A DNA stretch of 43,499 nt, from the NCBI GenBank assembly GCA_014377535.1, contig JACMPK010000153.1, forward strand, positions 1 to 43,499, in the 5' to 3' direction. Of this stretch, positions 16,108 through 25,636 are shown in pieces. The notes under the pieces were generated by a model. That model was given only the letters and a program-made list of their open reading frames with translations, was not told where the DNA came from and did no database searches. Numbering within the stretch: position 1 is the stretch's first letter; each line of letters opens with the position of its first letter. Made by a program: the position numbers and the translations under genes. Source of the DNA: Gemmatimonadaceae bacterium (GTDB lineage: Bacteria; Gemmatimonadota; Gemmatimonadetes; Gemmatimonadales; Gemmatimonadaceae).

Positions 16108-17715
16108 TCAGGGACAGCGGGACAGCGGAATGGTGGTGAGCGGACACCGTTCGGCGTCGGGCTCCAGCATCGATGACTGTCCACCGATACCGCCGAAGCT
16201 GTAGAAAGGCTGGCGCAAGGTGCTGAGCTCACGGCCAGGTATCGGAAACTGCGCCGGCGTGTTTGTCGGGATCGTCTGCCAGCCACGCCCGTCAAAAAAC
16301 GAAATCATTCCGTTCATCCCGAGCAGCTCGATGCCTTTTTCGTGACGTAATGCATCCCAAAGACTGCCGCAGGTGCCATTCAGCTTGCGCGGCACACACC
16401 CCGGCGCGATCGGCGGTCCATCGAGCGTGACCGGCGGCAACTGACCGTTCGCCACACGCGTCTTGTTGATCAGCGGCACCGCTTCCGCAGCACGATTCAG
16501 CCGGATGAACGCCTCGGCCTTGAGCAGATCCATTTCCGTGACCGTCAGCTCAGCCTGGGGGCCGGTCTGCCAGGATATGCCGGTGCCGTAACGCAAGAAG
16601 TAGTAATGCGAGAAGCGCCACGATCCGCGCGATACCGCGAACAAGTTGTTGAGGTTGTAACCCATGTACGTCCCGGGTGCTGTCGGTCCGGCGGCGCCCT
16701 GGATGCGACGATCGCGCGTGCGCAGCTGGAACGGCAGCCGGTTGTCATTGGCCGTCGCGAGCCAGTTCTGCCAGCCGTTGGTGGAATCCGCAGGCCCGAT
16801 GAGCCAGTAGCTCGGGCGCGCGTAATCCGACGGCCGGCCAGCGGTGCGCAGCCGTGCCAACAATCGCTTCCAATCGTCGACGAGGATGTCGAGCTGCGCG
16901 ACGGGCGCGAAGTCGACCTGAACGCCGGCATCGATACGACGCAGCACTTCGGCCCAATTCACCGTCGCGCGCTCGGCACGCGTCCGTGGCGAGTATGCGA
17001 GCAGGCGAGCCGCGTACGAGTTCGTGAGGCGGACGAACTGGTCACGCGTCAGTGCCTGGAACAGGAAATTCTCCACCGGGAACGTCATCGTCGGTTGTGA
17101 TCCCGCCACGGCGGCGGCCGAGTCCAGCTGCGCGATGGCGGCGGTGATCACGACGGGGTACGACGAGAACGTTGGCGTGACGATGGTGTCGAGCTTCGTG
17201 CGCTCGTCGGTCACCACTGCCTTGTCGTACATCAGGCCGAGATACCCGTACGACAGGCCCTGCATGAACTTGCCCATCGCCTTGGCGCGGGCGGTACGCA
17301 CAGGATCCACGATCACCAGCCCGCCATTCACTCCAGCAACGACATCGTTGGCTGCAGAGATCGTGCGGTAATACCCGTACCACGGATCCTGATTTACTTG
17401 GCGACGCGCGTTCACTTCGCTGTTGTTCCACGAGGTACGCGGCTCCGTCGATAACTCCAGTTGGCCAAAGTCCGCGAAGCCGGACGTGACGTCGCGCGAC
17501 ATCACCGCGAAGGCAATGCCCGGATATCCGCCGTGACCGGCAACCGGCCACCAACTGCGGAATGAGGAGGCGGCGAACGACTCCGTCGTCAGCGGTTGCG
17601 TCGTGGCACGCGCTGCATCGGGAAGATTCGGATTGACGACAGTCAGATCCTGACAACCGGCAGCCGCGAGCGCCAGGCCAACCGGAAACATCCTGTAACG
17701 GGATGTGCGCAGCAT
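16108..17715 (-). CDS. SusD/RagB-family outer-membrane lipoprotein
   Basis: Substrate-binding partner of the SusC-like receptor, exposed on the outer membrane. From ATG 17715 the 535-residue product has a lipobox, LALAAAGC, with C21 the lipidated residue. The next TVVNPNLPDAARATTQP is the family N-terminal pattern, and EMDLLKAEAFIRLNRAAEAV is the TPR-like helix with its LLKAEA signature. The end, LRHEKGIELLGMNGMISFFD, matches the conserved final helix. A good ggag ribosome-binding site precedes this start. It begins 17 bp after the susC-like stop, the standard tandem order. Binding target unknown; SusCD pairs import glycans or peptides. Confidence 0.93.
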   Translation of the reverse strand: MLRTSRYRMFPVGLALAAAGCQDLTVVNPNLPDAARATTQPLTTESFAASSFRSWWPVAGHGGYPGIAFAVMSRDVTSGFADFGQLELSTEPRTSWNNSEVNARRQVNQDPWYGYYRTISAANDVVAGVNGGLVIVDPVRTARAKAMGKFMQGLSYGYLGLMYDKAVVTDERTKLDTIVTPTFSSYPVVITAAIAQLDSAAAVAGSQPTMTFPVENFLFQALTRDQFVRLTNSYAARLLAYSPRTRAERATVNWAEVLRRIDAGVQVDFAPVAQLDILVDDWKRLLARLRTAGRPSDYARPSYWLIGPADSTNGWQNWLATANDNRLPFQLRTRDRRIQGAAGPTAPGTYMGYNLNNLFAVSRGSWRFSHYYFLRYGTGISWQTGPQAELTVTEMDLLKAEAFIRLNRAAEAVPLINKTRVANGQLPPVTLDGPPIAPGCVPRKLNGTCGSLWDALRHEKGIELLGMNGMISFFDGRGWQTIPTNTPAQFPIPGRELSTLRQPFYSFGGIGGQSSMLEPDAERCPLTTIPLSRCP

Positions 17716-17732
17716 GGTGAGATCTCCGTCGC

Positions 17733-20700
17733 TCAAAATGTGAGCTCGACGCTGCCCGTCACCGTGCGATAGCGCGGATACACGAAGCTGTCGAAACGAT
17801 TGAGCACGCTGCCCACTTCGGGATCGTAGCCCTTGTACTTGCTGAACGTGAGCATGTTTCGACCGATCAGCGAGACCGAGGCGCCCTGCGCGCCGACACG
17901 CGCCAGCGTCGACATGAAGCGGGGCGGCAAGCGGTACTTGAGCGAGAGCTCGCGCAGTTTCACGTAGCTGCCGTCCTCCACGAAGAAATCTGCCGGGCTG
18001 TTTGCCGCATACAGCGTCACGTAGTAATCCACCGGCTTCTTCGTCTCCTGAAGCTTGCCAGTCTGGTCGACATCACTGCTGCGGCCGAACTGATACATGC
18101 GCTGGTTGGTGCGATTGTACACGTTGCCCCCGACCTGCGTATCCCAGAGCATGAACAGCTGTACGCCACCCCAACCGATCGTGTTGGTGACACCGAAACG
18201 GAACTTCGGCGTTCCGTCACCGATCTTGCGCACGGCCGCATTGCCGACTGAATCGACCGACGTGATGGGCTGCCCCCAGCCGTAGGTCGTGGTGCCGATC
18301 GTGGACGACGTCCCCCAGAGGCGCTTCGACTCACCATCCAGGTACGTGTTGCCTGGGCCGGTCCACACCAGCAGGCCGTCGTCATTCCTCACGAACTCCG
18401 TCGAGCGGGAACGCGCGTCCTGCGGCAGTTGCGAGGCATCCTTCATGAAGCTGAATCCATACATCGCGCTGAGCGTCTCACCGACACAGCGGAACGCGAT
18501 GGTGTTCACCGTGAAACAACTCCGTTCGAACTCGGTGATCCGGTTGCGCGAGCGGTCGGCCACCACGCCGGCGCGCCAGGTGAAGTTCGGGCGACGAACG
18601 AGCTGTGCTTCCAGCGTCGCTTCCCAAGTGTTTCCGACCACGGTGCCCGCGTTCTGCCACTGCGAGGAATAGCCGAAGAATCCGGCCAGCGGCACCAGGA
18701 TCAGTTGATCGGTGGTCGTCTGCCTGGCACGCGATATCTGAATCGAGTAGCGATCCCTGATGATCGCGTCGATACCGAACTCGGTCTCCTTCGACAATTC
18801 CGGTTTCAGGAACCGGTTGCCGAGATTCTGTTTCTGGAGACCACCACCTTCGATGAAGCTGTACGTTTCGAACCGGTCGTTGAAGCCCGGGCGACCACCA
18901 GCCGTTCCAACCGAGGCACGCAATTTCAGCTCGGTGATCGCCTTCACCGGCCACCATTTCTCGGCTGACATGCGATAGGCACCGCTGTAGCGATAGTACC
19001 AGTTTTCCTGCTCCTCGGGGCCGAACAGCGAGCTGCCATCCTGCCGCAGCAGGACATCGGCAATCAACTTGCCACGAAAGTCGGCGGCGGCGCTGAGGAA
19101 GTAGCTGTTTGTGCGAATGGTCTCGCTGCTGGACGAGACGAAGCGGTTGAACGCATTGTTGAGGCTTCGCACACCGGGCGTGGAGAACTGGTTGCCGGTC
19201 GCCGTGGTGAGTTCGTTCGTCTCACGCTCCAGCAATCCGCGCATGGTGGATCGGAATGTGAAGGGACCGACCTGCTTCAGAAGGTTCACGCTGGCCGATG
19301 CGTTGAGCGCGTCAGTGAGCCCGGTGAAGCGCGAGATGTCGCCGGGGCCACCGTTGGCGAATCCCTCGGTCTTCTTGCCCTGATCGAGGAAGAAGTTCGT
19401 CGCGCGATCGGAACGGTCGTAACTCAGGTTCCCGTCGAACGTGAGCCATGAGCGTGGGGCGAACTTCAGTTCGAGTGCGCCCTGCGTGCGGGTGCGCTTG
19501 CGCGTGTTCTCCTCGGTCGACAGCACATACAGCGGGTTCTCTTCGCGGCCTTCGAAGTCGGGCTGATAGATGTAGGGTGTGCCGTCGGGATCCGGCTGGC
19601 GGAGGTCCACGTCGGGGGCCTGGTTGATCAGGTCGAAGAACGTGTCGTCGTACACGTTCTGGCGCGATGAGCGCATGTGGTACGCGCTGATGCCGATGCT
19701 CAGGTTCGAGCGAGGGCGATGGTCGAGATTGAGGCGGAAGTCATCCTGGTTATAGCGCCCCGAATTCAGCACCACGCCATCCTCACGACCATTCACGTAC
19801 GAAAAGAACCAATTGGTCTTCCCGGTGTTCTGTGAGATGTTGAGCGAGTTGCGCGCGAAGTTTCCCGGGTCGAAGAATCGCTCCACCTGATTGAATGCCG
19901 TGCCCGCAGCGTATTCGCTGTCCTGGAAGCGGTTGAAGGCCGCCTTCGGCACGCGCTGTTCGCGCGGCACCACCGCACCGGCGGCATTCAGCCACTCCCC
20001 GCGCTCATTCGACAGGTAGAAGTGCGAGTCGGCCCAGCGCACGCGGTTGTCAACGGAGTTCGACCCATACTCGGACCGCACCGTAAAACGCGTCGTGGCG
20101 TCGGCGTTGCCGGCACCGCCGCCGCGCTTGGTCCGGATGTTGATCACGCCCGCCGCGGCACGCGCACCGTACAGCGACGCGCCGGCAGCCCCTTTCACCA
20201 CTTCGACACTTTCGATGTCCATGCTCTGCAGGTCAGCCGAGGAGGCACCGAACGCATCGGTCTGAATCACGCCATCAACGACGATCAGTGGTGAATTGCT
20301 CTTGCTGATCGAAGTCGGCGTGCGAAGAATGATGTCGGTGCCGCTGCCAGCCTGTCCCTGCGGCACTGCGCTCACGCCAGCGATCTTGCCTTGAATGCTC
20401 TCCAGGGCGTTCGTGGCCGGAACGGGCAGATCCTCGGACCCCACCCGACCCACCGTGAACGGCACGCGCGTGCCGCTGGATGGGTCGACCACGCCAGTGG
20501 TGACGACGGCCTGCAGGCTGAGGGCAACGGGCTCCATCCGGATGTTGTACGTCAGCGTGGCTCCTGCCACGACGACCAGATTCCCGCGCACGACACGTCG
20601 GAATCCAAGGCGGAGTGCCTCGATGCTGTAGGTCCCGGCGGGCACGTTGTTGACGGTGTACCGCCCTTCGGCCGTCGTGCGTGCCAGCAGGCGTGTCACG

Positions 20701-20897
20701 CCGGCCGACAGCGTCACCTGCACTCCCGCAAGTGGCTGCGCACTGTTTGAGTCAGCGACGAGTCCCGAGACGCGCCCGGGCTGACTCTGCGCCTCGAGTG
20801 ACGCGGTGAACAACAGCAGTGGCGTGATGACGGCGAGCAGCCGGCAAAGCCAGCGTGCCGGTGGTGTGATGCTGGTGTCGCGGTTCCGCGCAACCAT
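17733..20897 (-). CDS. SusC/RagA-type TonB-dependent outer-membrane receptor
   Basis: A 1054-residue outer-membrane transporter energised by TonB-ExbBD. A signal peptide ends near LLLFTASLEAQS. Then comes a carboxypeptidase-like regulatory domain (about 42-115; GRVSGLVADSNSAQPLAGVQ). The plug carries the SusC phrases RTPTSISKSNSPLIVVDGV and SVEVVKGAAGASLYGARAAA. The barrel ends YRTVTGSVELTF, with the expected C-terminal Phe. ATG 20897 has a near-perfect aggagg ribosome-binding site, so the open frame to 21044 is not used. It is upstream of its SusD partner and divergent from a serine hydrolase gene. Confidence 0.95.
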   Translation of the reverse strand: MVARNRDTSITPPARWLCRLLAVITPLLLFTASLEAQSQPGRVSGLVADSNSAQPLAGVQVTLSAGVTRLLARTTAEGRYTVNNVPAGTYSIEALRLGFRRVVRGNLVVVAGATLTYNIRMEPVALSLQAVVTTGVVDPSSGTRVPFTVGRVGSEDLPVPATNALESIQGKIAGVSAVPQGQAGSGTDIILRTPTSISKSNSPLIVVDGVIQTDAFGASSADLQSMDIESVEVVKGAAGASLYGARAAAGVINIRTKRGGGAGNADATTRFTVRSEYGSNSVDNRVRWADSHFYLSNERGEWLNAAGAVVPREQRVPKAAFNRFQDSEYAAGTAFNQVERFFDPGNFARNSLNISQNTGKTNWFFSYVNGREDGVVLNSGRYNQDDFRLNLDHRPRSNLSIGISAYHMRSSRQNVYDDTFFDLINQAPDVDLRQPDPDGTPYIYQPDFEGREENPLYVLSTEENTRKRTRTQGALELKFAPRSWLTFDGNLSYDRSDRATNFFLDQGKKTEGFANGGPGDISRFTGLTDALNASASVNLLKQVGPFTFRSTMRGLLERETNELTTATGNQFSTPGVRSLNNAFNRFVSSSSETIRTNSYFLSAAADFRGKLIADVLLRQDGSSLFGPEEQENWYYRYSGAYRMSAEKWWPVKAITELKLRASVGTAGGRPGFNDRFETYSFIEGGGLQKQNLGNRFLKPELSKETEFGIDAIIRDRYSIQISRARQTTTDQLILVPLAGFFGYSSQWQNAGTVVGNTWEATLEAQLVRRPNFTWRAGVVADRSRNRITEFERSCFTVNTIAFRCVGETLSAMYGFSFMKDASQLPQDARSRSTEFVRNDDGLLVWTGPGNTYLDGESKRLWGTSSTIGTTTYGWGQPITSVDSVGNAAVRKIGDGTPKFRFGVTNTIGWGGVQLFMLWDTQVGGNVYNRTNQRMYQFGRSSDVDQTGKLQETKKPVDYYVTLYAANSPADFFVEDGSYVKLRELSLKYRLPPRFMSTLARVGAQGASVSLIGRNMLTFSKYKGYDPEVGSVLNRFDSFVYPRYRTVTGSVELTF

Positions 20898-21187
20898 TGA
20901 TCCTCCTGAACGCGGGTGATGCGGCGTGCCAGCCAAAGGCGTGGCGAAGTCCGCCGAAGATACGTCAGATGCAAGTCCGCGATAGTGACACGGCCGACCT
21001 GCGCACCACTGGTGACGCATCGATGATTGCTGCCAGTGACGCACTCGTATGACAACGGCGTTCCGTCAGCATGTATGAGTCAACGAATCGGATGCAGCAG
21101 CGTAGTCTTTCCGCTCGTGCGCGCATCGACGCACGGCTGGTCACCGGCACACCGGTGGCCGTACCCCAGCTTTTCACCGGGTCTCAC

Positions 21188-22309
21188 ATGCTCCGCATCC
21201 CGTCCCATCGTCACGCGCTGGCACTGCTGCGCGCATCCGCCTTGCTCGTGTTGTCGGCTGGCCTGGCATCAGCGCAGGAACAGGAGGCGGACGCCGGACG
21301 CACCCGGCAGCGTGTGATTATGGACTCCGCACGGATTGCGGCGTTGTACGTAAGCAACGACCCGTCAGATCACCCGGTGGCGAACTACGCCGCCGCAGTC
21401 ACCCGCAAGGCGTCGACGGACAGCATCTTCGCTGCGCGCAGTGTCGGTATCATGAAGTTTTCGAAGACGACGTACGTCAGCGCCATCGACGGGCTCGAAA
21501 TTCCTGCGTCGGTGTTCGAACCGCTCACGTCGCGAGGTGCGCGAGCGCACCCGGCACTGGTCTGGGTGCACGGTGGTGTGCACGGTACCTGGGATCAGAA
21601 CTATCTGCCGTTCATCGTGGAGGCGGTGCGCCGCGGCTACGTGGTCATTGCGCCTGACTATCGTGGCAGTACAGGCTATGGCAAGTCGTTCCACGAACGT
21701 ATCGATTACGGCGGCAAGGAAGTCGACGATGTGCTCGCGTCGGTACAGGTGTTGCGGCAGATGCCGCTCGTCGACACGACGCGCATCGGCGTCATGGGCT
21801 GGAGTCACGGCGGCTACATCACGGCGCTGCTGATGATGCGGCACGCGCGTGAAGTTCCGTTCCGGTCCGGCGCAGCGATCGTCCCCGTGACGAACCTGCT
21901 CTTCCGGTTGTCGTTTAAAGGTCCGTCGTACCAGCGATCATTCTCCACGCAGGCGGGCGTGCGCGGACTGCCGTTCGAGAATCGCGCCGAGTACATCCGC
22001 CGGTCGCCGTACTACTGGGTCGACAGTCTGCGGGCCCCGCTGCTGGTGCACGTGGCCACGAACGACGAGGATGTGAACTTCGAGGAAGCGCGACCGTTGA
22101 TCGATGCGCTCGTGGCGCGAAAGCCGCAACTTGCCGAGACGAAAATCTACGTGAATCCGACGCCGGGGCCCACGAGCGTGGGGCATACGTTCAGCCGTCG
22201 CGTCAATCGACAGACGCTGGAGCTCGACGACTCGCCCGAGCAGATCGATTCGTGGAACCGGGTGTGGGCCTTCTTCGAGCGGACGATGCCGGCCGTCGCG
22301 AAGCAATAG
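21188..22309 (+). CDS. Exported S9-type (prolyl oligopeptidase-like) serine hydrolase
   Basis: A 373-residue alpha/beta-hydrolase. A signal peptide (to LSAGLASAQ) precedes a short N-terminal region without a full beta-propeller, then the catalytic domain. It shows the oxyanion-region HGG at 128-130 (LVWVHGG), PDYRGSTGYGKSF, and GWSHGGY with nucleophile S206. The acid is probably in TNDEDVN (D293/D295) and the His is in VGHTFSRRVN (H333). Homologues cleave oligopeptides or esters. At 373 residues it is much shorter than full S9 peptidases. ATG 21188 is chosen because it begins a clean signal peptide. Being divergent from susC, it may process the ligand of that uptake pair. Confidence 0.87.
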   Translation: MLRIPSHRHALALLRASALLVLSAGLASAQEQEADAGRTRQRVIMDSARIAALYVSNDPSDHPVANYAAAVTRKASTDSIFAARSVGIMKFSKTTYVSAIDGLEIPASVFEPLTSRGARAHPALVWVHGGVHGTWDQNYLPFIVEAVRRGYVVIAPDYRGSTGYGKSFHERIDYGGKEVDDVLASVQVLRQMPLVDTTRIGVMGWSHGGYITALLMMRHAREVPFRSGAAIVPVTNLLFRLSFKGPSYQRSFSTQAGVRGLPFENRAEYIRRSPYYWVDSLRAPLLVHVATNDEDVNFEEARPLIDALVARKPQLAETKIYVNPTPGPTSVGHTFSRRVNRQTLELDDSPEQIDSWNRVWAFFERTMPAVAKQ

Positions 22310-22378
22310 CGGCTGCTCGTAGAGCGCCCAGTAGCGCGGGTGAATCCGAACGGCACCGCAACGGCATGCTCGCAGTAT

Positions 22379-23269
22379 TCAGCGAGGCGCGACGAATGGT
22401 GCGACGACATCAGCCGGCAACGCCGGCGTGCCACCGGCCTGCGATGCCACGAACGCCGCCACGAGGTTCGCGTGCGCATTCACGTCGTCCAGCGCCCAGC
22501 CAACGAGCAGCCCCACCGTCATGGCGGCCGTGAAGGCATCGCCGGCGCCGATGGTATCCACCACCGGCACCGGCACGCCCGGGTGCTCCGACCACGCATG
22601 TTGCGTGAGCAGAACACTCCCCTTGTCGCCACGCGTCAGCGCCACGACGCGCAACTGCCAGCGCTCCGCGATCTGCGTCATCTGCGCCTGCGCACTGCCG
22701 GTGAGCCCGAACATCCGTGCCAGCTGTGGCAGTTCGAGGTCGTTCATCTTGAGCACGGTCGCGAGCATCAACGACTGATCGATCAGCGCTGGCGAGAAAT
22801 ACTGTTGCCGCAGATTCACGTCGAGAATGCGCAGTGCGTTCGACGGTGATTCGGCGACCAGCGCACGAATCGACGCGCGCGACATGTCATCACGCTGCGC
22901 GAGTGTCCCGAAGCAGATGGCATCGGCGGACGCTGCAGCGCTCATCGCATCAGGGGTGACTTGCAGATGATCCCAGGCCACGTCGCGCGCGATGTCGAAA
23001 CAGGGTTGCCCGTCCGCATCGATTTCCACGGCGACAGTACCCGTCGGCAGGCACGTGTCGACCTGCACACAATTCGTGCTGACGCCGAGCGCGCGCAGCT
23101 GCGCAAGCAAATCGTGCCCGGGTCCGTCATCACCGATACGCGAGACGGTGCGCGCCTCGCAACCAAGCACGCCGGCATGATACGAGAAGTTCGCCGGCGC
23201 CCCGCCGATCCGCGCGCCGGATGGCAAGAGGTCCCAGAGCAGCTCACCGATGCCGACAACGCGGAACAT
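22379..23269 (-). CDS. PfkB-family carbohydrate kinase (fructokinase-like)
   Basis: Phosphorylates a sugar or nucleoside with ATP. The 296-residue product has the family pattern: VVGIGELLWDLLPSG and GGAPANFSYHAGVLG (substrate-binding N-terminus), VLKMNDLELPQL, and VVDTIGAGDAFTAAM with the catalytic base D244 in GAGD. The GAPAN(F) phrase resembles fructokinases. ATG 23269 shares one base with the stop of the MFS gene (TGATG), so the two are translationally coupled. The frame open upstream to 23614 is antisense-like extension inside the MFS gene. The coupling suggests the kinase traps the sugar the porter brings in. Confidence 0.9.
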   Translation of the reverse strand: MFRVVGIGELLWDLLPSGARIGGAPANFSYHAGVLGCEARTVSRIGDDGPGHDLLAQLRALGVSTNCVQVDTCLPTGTVAVEIDADGQPCFDIARDVAWDHLQVTPDAMSAAASADAICFGTLAQRDDMSRASIRALVAESPSNALRILDVNLRQQYFSPALIDQSLMLATVLKMNDLELPQLARMFGLTGSAQAQMTQIAERWQLRVVALTRGDKGSVLLTQHAWSEHPGVPVPVVDTIGAGDAFTAAMTVGLLVGWALDDVNAHANLVAAFVASQAGGTPALPADVVAPFVAPR

Positions 23270-24594
23270 CAGGCCAAACCCAGCTGCGCCTGAATGGCCT
23301 CCAGCGTCTGCCCCTTCGTCTCCGGCACCATCGTCTTCACCCAGAGCAGCTGCAGCACCATCATCACGGCGAAGAACAGGAATACGTAACCCGGCTCGAA
23401 CGCAGTCACCATGGCGGGGAAGAACGTCGTGATCAACGCCGCGAAGATCCAGTGCGTGGAACTGCCGAGCGCCTGTCCGGCGGCACGGTGACGATTGGGG
23501 AAGATCTCGGCGATGAACACCCAGATCACTGCTCCCTGCCCGATCGCGTGTGCCGCGATGAAGGCGAAGATGCAGATCGGCACGATGCCGTAGTGTCCCG
23601 TGAAGAACGCCCACGACACCATGCCGAGCGACGCGATGTATCCGAACGACCCGATGTAGAGCAGCGTGCGGCGGCCCAGGCGATCAATGAGCCAGAGGCC
23701 GACGAACGTGAACACCAGGTTCGTCACGCCGATGCCGATCGACTGCAGCAGCGCGGCTTTGTCACCAAGGCCGGTGAGCTCGAAGATGCGCGGCGCGAAG
23801 TACAGGATTGCGTTGATGCCCGAGAGCTGGTTGAAGAACGCGATCAGGAATGCGAGCATGATCGGCACACGCAGCGCACGGGTCCAGAAATGGTCGGCCG
23901 TTGCATTCGACGTCACCGCAGCCGTGATCTCTGCCGCCCTGACCACGATCTGCGACTCGGATGCCGCCGGTTCGATCAGGCGCAGCACCTGCAGTCCTTT
24001 CTCCCGATCGCCTGCACGCGCCAGCAGCCAGCGCGGACTTTCGGGAATCGCGAGGCAGCAGACGGCATAGATCACCGACGGGAATGCCGCCACGCCAAGC
24101 ATCCAGCGCCACGCGTGCTCGCCAGTGCCGGCCAGCAGCGCATTCGACAGGAAGGCGATCAGAATACCAAAGACGATGTTGAACTGGAACATGCCCGTGA
24201 GCAGCCCGCGACGATCGGCAGGCGCGATTTCGGAGATGTACATCGGCGCCGCGATCGTCGAGGCGCCAATGCCAAGGCCACCGATCGCGCGTGCGAGAAT
24301 GAACGAGTACACGTCACCCGCAAGCGCCGACCAGACGGCACCGACGAGATAGAGTACGCCGATGAAGCACAGCGTCGGCTTGCGTCCCCATTTGTCGGCG
24401 GGCCAGCCGCCGAACATGGAGCCGATGACGGTGCCATAGAGCGCCGCGGCCATCGCGATGCCATGCATACCGGCACCGAGTCCCCAGAGCGCCTGAATCT
24501 TCTGCTCTGCACCGGAAATCACCACGGTGTCGAAGCCGAAGAGGAATCCCGCAAGCGCCGACGTGATGGACCAGAAAAAGATGCGCGGGTTCAT
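23269..24594 (-). CDS. Sugar-porter-family MFS transporter
   Basis: A 441-residue, 12-helix inner-membrane transporter. Sugar-porter signatures are plain: GFLFGFDTVVISGA in helix 1, GGWPADKWGRKPTL after helix 2, MYISEIAPADRRG, PESPRWLLAR at the end of the N-half, FFNQLSGINAILYFAPRIF in helix 7 and PETKGQTLEAI near the C-terminus. The QLSGIN motif is linked to hexose or pentose binding. It precedes and overlaps the PfkB kinase gene by one base and follows the TIM-barrel gene by 76 bp on the same strand. Confidence 0.94.
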   Translation of the reverse strand: MNPRIFFWSITSALAGFLFGFDTVVISGAEQKIQALWGLGAGMHGIAMAAALYGTVIGSMFGGWPADKWGRKPTLCFIGVLYLVGAVWSALAGDVYSFILARAIGGLGIGASTIAAPMYISEIAPADRRGLLTGMFQFNIVFGILIAFLSNALLAGTGEHAWRWMLGVAAFPSVIYAVCCLAIPESPRWLLARAGDREKGLQVLRLIEPAASESQIVVRAAEITAAVTSNATADHFWTRALRVPIMLAFLIAFFNQLSGINAILYFAPRIFELTGLGDKAALLQSIGIGVTNLVFTFVGLWLIDRLGRRTLLYIGSFGYIASLGMVSWAFFTGHYGIVPICIFAFIAAHAIGQGAVIWVFIAEIFPNRHRAAGQALGSSTHWIFAALITTFFPAMVTAFEPGYVFLFFAVMMVLQLLWVKTMVPETKGQTLEAIQAQLGLA

Positions 24595-24670
24595 GGATGC
24601 AATGAGGAAAAGCGCGTGGCACGCGAACGAGCCGCGCGCCAGGGCTGCCGCGTGACGGGCGCCGCGCTGC

Positions 24671-25537
24671 CTACCGGAAGCGCAGGCGCTTCAGATAGGC
24701 CATGCTGGCGGTGATCGACGCCCACGGATCGGGCGGGTTGTCATGCTCGACGTAGAAGTGCTCGATGCCCGCAAGCCTCCGCTGCTCGAACAGCGACGCC
24801 CAGTTGATCGTCCCCGCGCCGACGGACTGCATCGCGTTGGTGGGCGGACCGGCATTGTCCTTCACATGGACCATCGGGAACTGGCCCGGAAAGCGCGTCC
24901 AGTACGAAACCGGATCCTTGCCCGCGACACTCATCCAGTACAGATCCATTTCGAACTGGATGCCACTGCCCTTCGTGCGATCGAGCAGGATCTCGTAGCC
25001 GTTCGTGCTGCCGAGCGGATCGAACTCGAAGTCGTGATTGTGATAGCCCATCGTGAGACCGGCAGCACGGGCCACCTTCTGCGCCGCCAGCAGGGCATCT
25101 GCGTGCGCATTGTACTTCTCGGCCGACCCGCGTTCCGGCGGTGCCAGCCACGCCAGGTTGATCCACTTGTGGCCGATCAGTGCCGCATTGTCCACGAATT
25201 TCGGGAAGTCGGGCGACTTGATCTGCTGCAGCGGCACATGCACCGATGGCGAGACGAGCCCTGTGCTCTTCAGCGTATCACGGATCTGCGTGGCGGAGCG
25301 CCCGAAGTAGCCGGCGAACTCCACCTCGCGGTATCCGATGCGCGCGATGCGAGCCAGCGTCGCTTCGACGCCTTCCTGTTCCATCGCACCGCGCACCGAA
25401 TACAGTTGCACTCCGATCTTCCGGAGTCTGGCCGCCGAAAGTTCATCCGCCGCAGCGGCGAACGCGTCCTGGGGAGCGAAGGCGCCGGCAGCCGCCGTGG
25501 CGCCGAGGAACTTGAGGAACTCGCGACGTTGTGTCAT
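24671..25537 (-). CDS. Sugar phosphate isomerase/epimerase-like TIM-barrel protein, exported
   Basis: A 288-residue xylose-isomerase-like TIM barrel. The N-terminus (MTQRREFLKFLGATAAAGAF) looks like a Tat signal, with RREFLK as the twin-arginine motif, so it likely acts in the periplasm. Metal-site strands are visible: REVEFAGYFGRS, TMGYHNHDFEFDPLG, IQFEMDLYWMSVAG, MVHVKD and EHFYVEHDNP. Exported members often sit beside DUF1080 proteins in routes that isomerise or cleave 3-keto sugars. Here the DUF1080 gene is 99 bp upstream on the same strand. The exact reaction is not set by sequence. Confidence 0.9.
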   Translation of the reverse strand: MTQRREFLKFLGATAAAGAFAPQDAFAAAADELSAARLRKIGVQLYSVRGAMEQEGVEATLARIARIGYREVEFAGYFGRSATQIRDTLKSTGLVSPSVHVPLQQIKSPDFPKFVDNAALIGHKWINLAWLAPPERGSAEKYNAHADALLAAQKVARAAGLTMGYHNHDFEFDPLGSTNGYEILLDRTKGSGIQFEMDLYWMSVAGKDPVSYWTRFPGQFPMVHVKDNAGPPTNAMQSVGAGTINWASLFEQRRLAGIEHFYVEHDNPPDPWASITASMAYLKRLRFR

Positions 25538-25636
25538 GGCCGGAACACTGACGCACGTACCGGCGTCCGTAAAGTGTCAATTTCTGCAGGCCCGCCGCAG
25601 GCTTTCATGCACACACCTTCGCGCAAAGACACAACG